From Streptomyces mirabilis (lineage in GTDB: Bacteria; Actinomycetota; Actinomycetes; Streptomycetales; Streptomycetaceae): a DNA stretch of 64,000 bases. Made by a program: the position numbers and the translations under genes. Below are positions 60,542 to 64,000 of the stretch, piece by piece (the first letter of the stretch is position 1; each line of letters starts with the position of its first letter). Where the stretch lies: the NCBI RefSeq assembly GCF_018310535.1, contig NZ_CP074102.1, positions 1,922,001-1,986,000 on the forward strand. Direction: 5' to 3'. The notes beneath the pieces are model-generated. The model ran no database searches, was not told the origin of the DNA, and saw only the letters and a program-made list of their open reading frames with translations.

Positions 60542-60850
60542 TCAGCCTGTCAGCGCCCGCACTCCCGCCGTCACGACCACGGCCGCGCCGACCACGAGCA
60601 GGAAGGGGGCGCGCAGGAGCAGGGCGACGGCGGCCGCGGCGAGTCCTGCGACCTTCGCGTCCACGACCAGGACGCGCCCGTCGGCGAAGGTCTGCTGAGC
60701 CGTGAGCGCGGCCAGCAGGGCGACGGGCAGCAGGGCGGCGAGGCGCTTGACGAGCGGCCGCTCCAGGACGCCGACGGGGACCAGCAGGCCGATGAGCTTG
60801 ACGGCGTAGCAGCCGACGGCGGTCGCGCCGATCGCGATCCAGATGTTCAA
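60542..60850 (-). CDS. azlD: Branched-chain amino acid exporter small subunit AzlD
   Basis: 102 aa from TTG 60850, which overlaps the azlC stop (TTGA) and has GGGAAGA 3-4 nt upstream; no in-frame ATG or GTG is available near the conserved start NIWIAIG. Four hydrophobic helices typical of AzlD. Forms the exporter with AzlC for branched-chain amino acids or analogues. Confidence 0.85.
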   Translation of the reverse strand: MNIWIAIGATAVGCYAVKLIGLLVPVGVLERPLVKRLAALLPVALLAALTAQQTFADGRVLVVDAKVAGLAAAAVALLLRAPFLLVVGAAVVVTAGVRALTG

Positions 60851-61614
60851 CGGTCTTCCCTTGGTGCGTCGTTGTCGGCCTTCGTACGGCCGGCGGACTT
60901 CGGAGCGCGTCGCCCCTCTACGTAGAGGGCGGCGGGAGCGGCCAGCGCCGCCACCAGGACGGGGACTCCGGCGGGCAGCACGGGCAGCAGACCGAGCCCC
61001 AGAAGGACCGCGGCACCGGCCACCGCGCGCTCCGTGGTGGTCTTCAGCATCGGCGCGAGCAGTGCGAGGAAGACGGCGGGCCCGGCGGCGTCCAGCCCCC
61101 ACGCGTCGGTGTCCCCGATGGCCTCGGCCCCGACGGCGCCCAGCAGCGTGGTGAGGTTCCACAGCACGTACAGGGTGAGCCCGGTGACGGTGAAGCCGAT
61201 CCGGACACTGCGGCGGGTGGGCTGGGCGAGCGCGACGGCCGTGGTCTCGTCGATGACCCACTGCGCGGCGAACGGGCGCACCGCGCGCGGGAGGGCCAGC
61301 AGTTGTGACAGACGCAGTCCGTAGAACGCGTTGCGTACCCCGAGGAAGAACGCGCCCGCGGCCGCCGTGAGCGGGTTGCCGCCGCCTGCGAGCGCGCCCA
61401 CGAGCGCGAACTGCGAGGCGCCGGTGAACACCAGGAGGCTGAGCGCGCAGGTCTGCAGGACGGTGAGCCCGCTGCCTGCCGAGGTCACTCCGAAGGCGAA
61501 ACCGGACAGTCCGACGGCGACCCCGACTCCCAGGGCGTCCCGGACGACGGCCCCGTCGGGTTTTCCGCCGCCTTCTTCACTGCGTATGTCTGCGAGAGCT
61601 GTCTGTTCTGCCAC
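60847..61614 (-). CDS. azlC: Branched-chain amino acid exporter large subunit AzlC
   Basis: 255 aa from GTG 61614. AzlC landmarks include LGVGVAVGLSGFAFGVTSAG, LLVFTGASQFALVGAL and GVRNAFYGL. The N-terminal codons lie inside the 3' end of the AraC-type gene in a different frame, a 130-nt overlap. No alternative internal start is apparent before the first helix. Probably regulated by the AraC-type protein. Confidence 0.87.
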   Translation of the reverse strand: MAEQTALADIRSEEGGGKPDGAVVRDALGVGVAVGLSGFAFGVTSAGSGLTVLQTCALSLLVFTGASQFALVGALAGGGNPLTAAAGAFFLGVRNAFYGLRLSQLLALPRAVRPFAAQWVIDETTAVALAQPTRRSVRIGFTVTGLTLYVLWNLTTLLGAVGAEAIGDTDAWGLDAAGPAVFLALLAPMLKTTTERAVAGAAVLLGLGLLPVLPAGVPVLVAALAAPAALYVEGRRAPKSAGRTKADNDAPREDR

Positions 61615-62498
61615 ACCCTGGACTGTAGGTACGGCCGCCCGTCGGCGTCTTGTACGTTCTTGCGCTCGCGCTGGTAGGCGCCCGGAGGCACGCCCACGAT
61701 CCGGGTGAAGTGACGGTTGAGGTGGGGCTGGTCGGTGAAGCCGACGGCGACGGCCGCTTCGGCGGGCGCGGAACCGGCGTCCAGAAGGCGGCGTGCCCGG
61801 CGTACCCGGGCGTCGGTCAGCCAGGTGTGGGGCGGCATGCCGTAGGTGTCGCGGAACGCGCGCAGCAGGGCGAACGGGCTGGTGCCGAGGTCGGCGGCGA
61901 GCCGTTCCAGGGTCGGAGGCTCGGCCATCCGCTCCTCCAGCACGGCACGCGCGCGAGCGGCGACACGGGCGCCCGCGGTGTGCACGCCCCGCTGCGGCAG
62001 AAGACCGCCGTTCAGGCGCAGCAGCCGGGTCACCGCGACCCGTAGCAGCGTGTCGGCCGCGAGCGCGTTGCCCTCCTCCGCGGCCCGAAGCACTTCGTGA
62101 ACCAGACCGGCCGTGTACGGATCGTCGAGCACCGGGCTGACGAATCCAGGCGTTCCACGAATCGTGGTGGTCTCCGCGGCGATCTCCGCCACCAGCTCGG
62201 GCGAGGGGTACACCGCCCCGTACCGCCAGCCCTCGGGAACACCCGCCCGGCCCGTGTGCGGGGTGTCGGGGTTGACCAGCGCGAGCGCGCCCGGACCCGC
62301 GTACTGGTCGGCGCCGCCGTGGTGGAAGACCTCGACACCGTCGGAGATGGCGGCGATCACGAAGTTCTCGTGGGTGTGCCGCACAAAGATCTTCTCGACG
62401 AACCGCGCCCGCAGCAGATCGACTCCCGGCAGCTCCGCGTACTGCCAGTGCCGCGCCCGCTCCTGCCCCGAACCTGCCACCCACTCATTCTCCGCCAT
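61485..62498 (-). CDS. AraC-family transcriptional regulator
   Basis: 337 aa from ATG 62498 (start of conserved sequence; the frame is open further upstream without a good start). An N-terminal cupin-like effector domain (about 20-150, HTHENFVIAAISDGVEVF) is followed by the AraC double helix-turn-helix (LERLAADLGTSPFALLRAFRDTYG, AVAVGFTDQPHLNRHFTRIVGVPPGAY). The last 50 residues lie in DNA that also encodes the start of AzlC. Predicted regulator of azlCD. Confidence 0.88.
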   Translation of the reverse strand: MAENEWVAGSGQERARHWQYAELPGVDLLRARFVEKIFVRHTHENFVIAAISDGVEVFHHGGADQYAGPGALALVNPDTPHTGRAGVPEGWRYGAVYPSPELVAEIAAETTTIRGTPGFVSPVLDDPYTAGLVHEVLRAAEEGNALAADTLLRVAVTRLLRLNGGLLPQRGVHTAGARVAARARAVLEERMAEPPTLERLAADLGTSPFALLRAFRDTYGMPPHTWLTDARVRRARRLLDAGSAPAEAAVAVGFTDQPHLNRHFTRIVGVPPGAYQRERKNVQDADGRPYLQSRVWQNRQLSQTYAVKKAAENPTGPSSGTPWESGSPSDCPVSPSE

Positions 62499-62755
62499 GG
62501 CACCGCGGGCAACCGGCTCGGATGGCGCACCCCCACGCACTGTCGGCCGCCCACGGCGGCGAGGGGCCGTGTCGGGGGTGCCCGCCCGCAGCGGCTGACG
62601 CGTCAACGCCGCCAAGTCGGTGATCGACCGATTCCGCGCCCGACCGAGGACGGATACCCCCGGCGCGGCCCCGCCCCCACGGAGCCGTAAGCGCCCCACC
62701 GCCCACATTTCCGCAGGTCGGGGCGATTGTCAGTGGCCGGGTGCAGGATGGACGC

Positions 62756-64000
<1,245 letters not shown>

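Overview
The DNA is very GC-rich, with GTG and ATG starts, Shine-Dalgarno sites close to GGAGG and strong G/C third-position bias. The core gene content (hflX, a RelA/SpoT homologue, dapF, miaA, miaB, gluRK-gluABCD, recX-recA, an Lhr-type helicase) matches a Streptomyces chromosome. From memory, the order resembles the hflX-to-recA region of S. coelicolor. I saw no rRNA, tRNA, insertion sequence, prophage or CRISPR array.

The left part (1 to about 16.6 kb) is the right end of a nonribosomal peptide (probably lipopeptide) biosynthetic cluster. It starts inside a luciferase-like monooxygenase, followed by a TauD/SyrP-type Fe(II)/2-oxoglutarate hydroxylase. Facing these are a SARP regulator with an ATPase domain and a NarL-type two-component system. 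An ABC export pair is transcribed away from the kinase, with a strong palindromic operator between them. A tightly coupled operon then encodes a type II thioesterase, a fatty acyl-AMP ligase, two long acyl-CoA dehydrogenase-like proteins and an acyl carrier protein. An MbtH-like protein closes the cluster behind two hairpin terminators. The operon reads as a lipid-starter cassette: activate a fatty acid, load it on the ACP, desaturate it, and hand it to an NRPS that lies left of the window. The lipid and peptide structures are inference.

From 16.9 to 31 kb the chromosome is housekeeping: a lipoprotein trypsin-like protease, the ribosome-associated GTPase HflX, a secreted M1 peptidase, an RSH protein with an intact hydrolase but eroded synthetase motifs, DapF, a small membrane protein, MiaA, two small charged proteins, an extradiol-dioxygenase-like protein and MiaB. 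From 30 to 41 kb come a Ser/Thr kinase, an acetyltransferase, a second secreted M1-type protein, a Met-rich secreted protein, a two-component system whose kinase carries a 15-bp coding minisatellite, a KhtTU-like antiporter pair and a MazG-like protein.

From 41 to 51 kb lies a TAXI-type binding protein, the glutamate sensing and uptake locus (gluK, gluR, gluABCD), an FAD monooxygenase and a cysteine-catabolism operon (cysteine dioxygenase plus rhodanese) behind a Cys-rich leader peptide. From 51 to 64 kb are an FtsX-type permease with its ArsR-like repressor, recX-recA with an SOS box, a membrane protein, an AI-2E-family transporter, a DUF3046 protein, a terpenoid-cyclase-fold-like protein, AzlCD with an AraC regulator, and the start of a large Lhr-type helicase that runs off the right edge.
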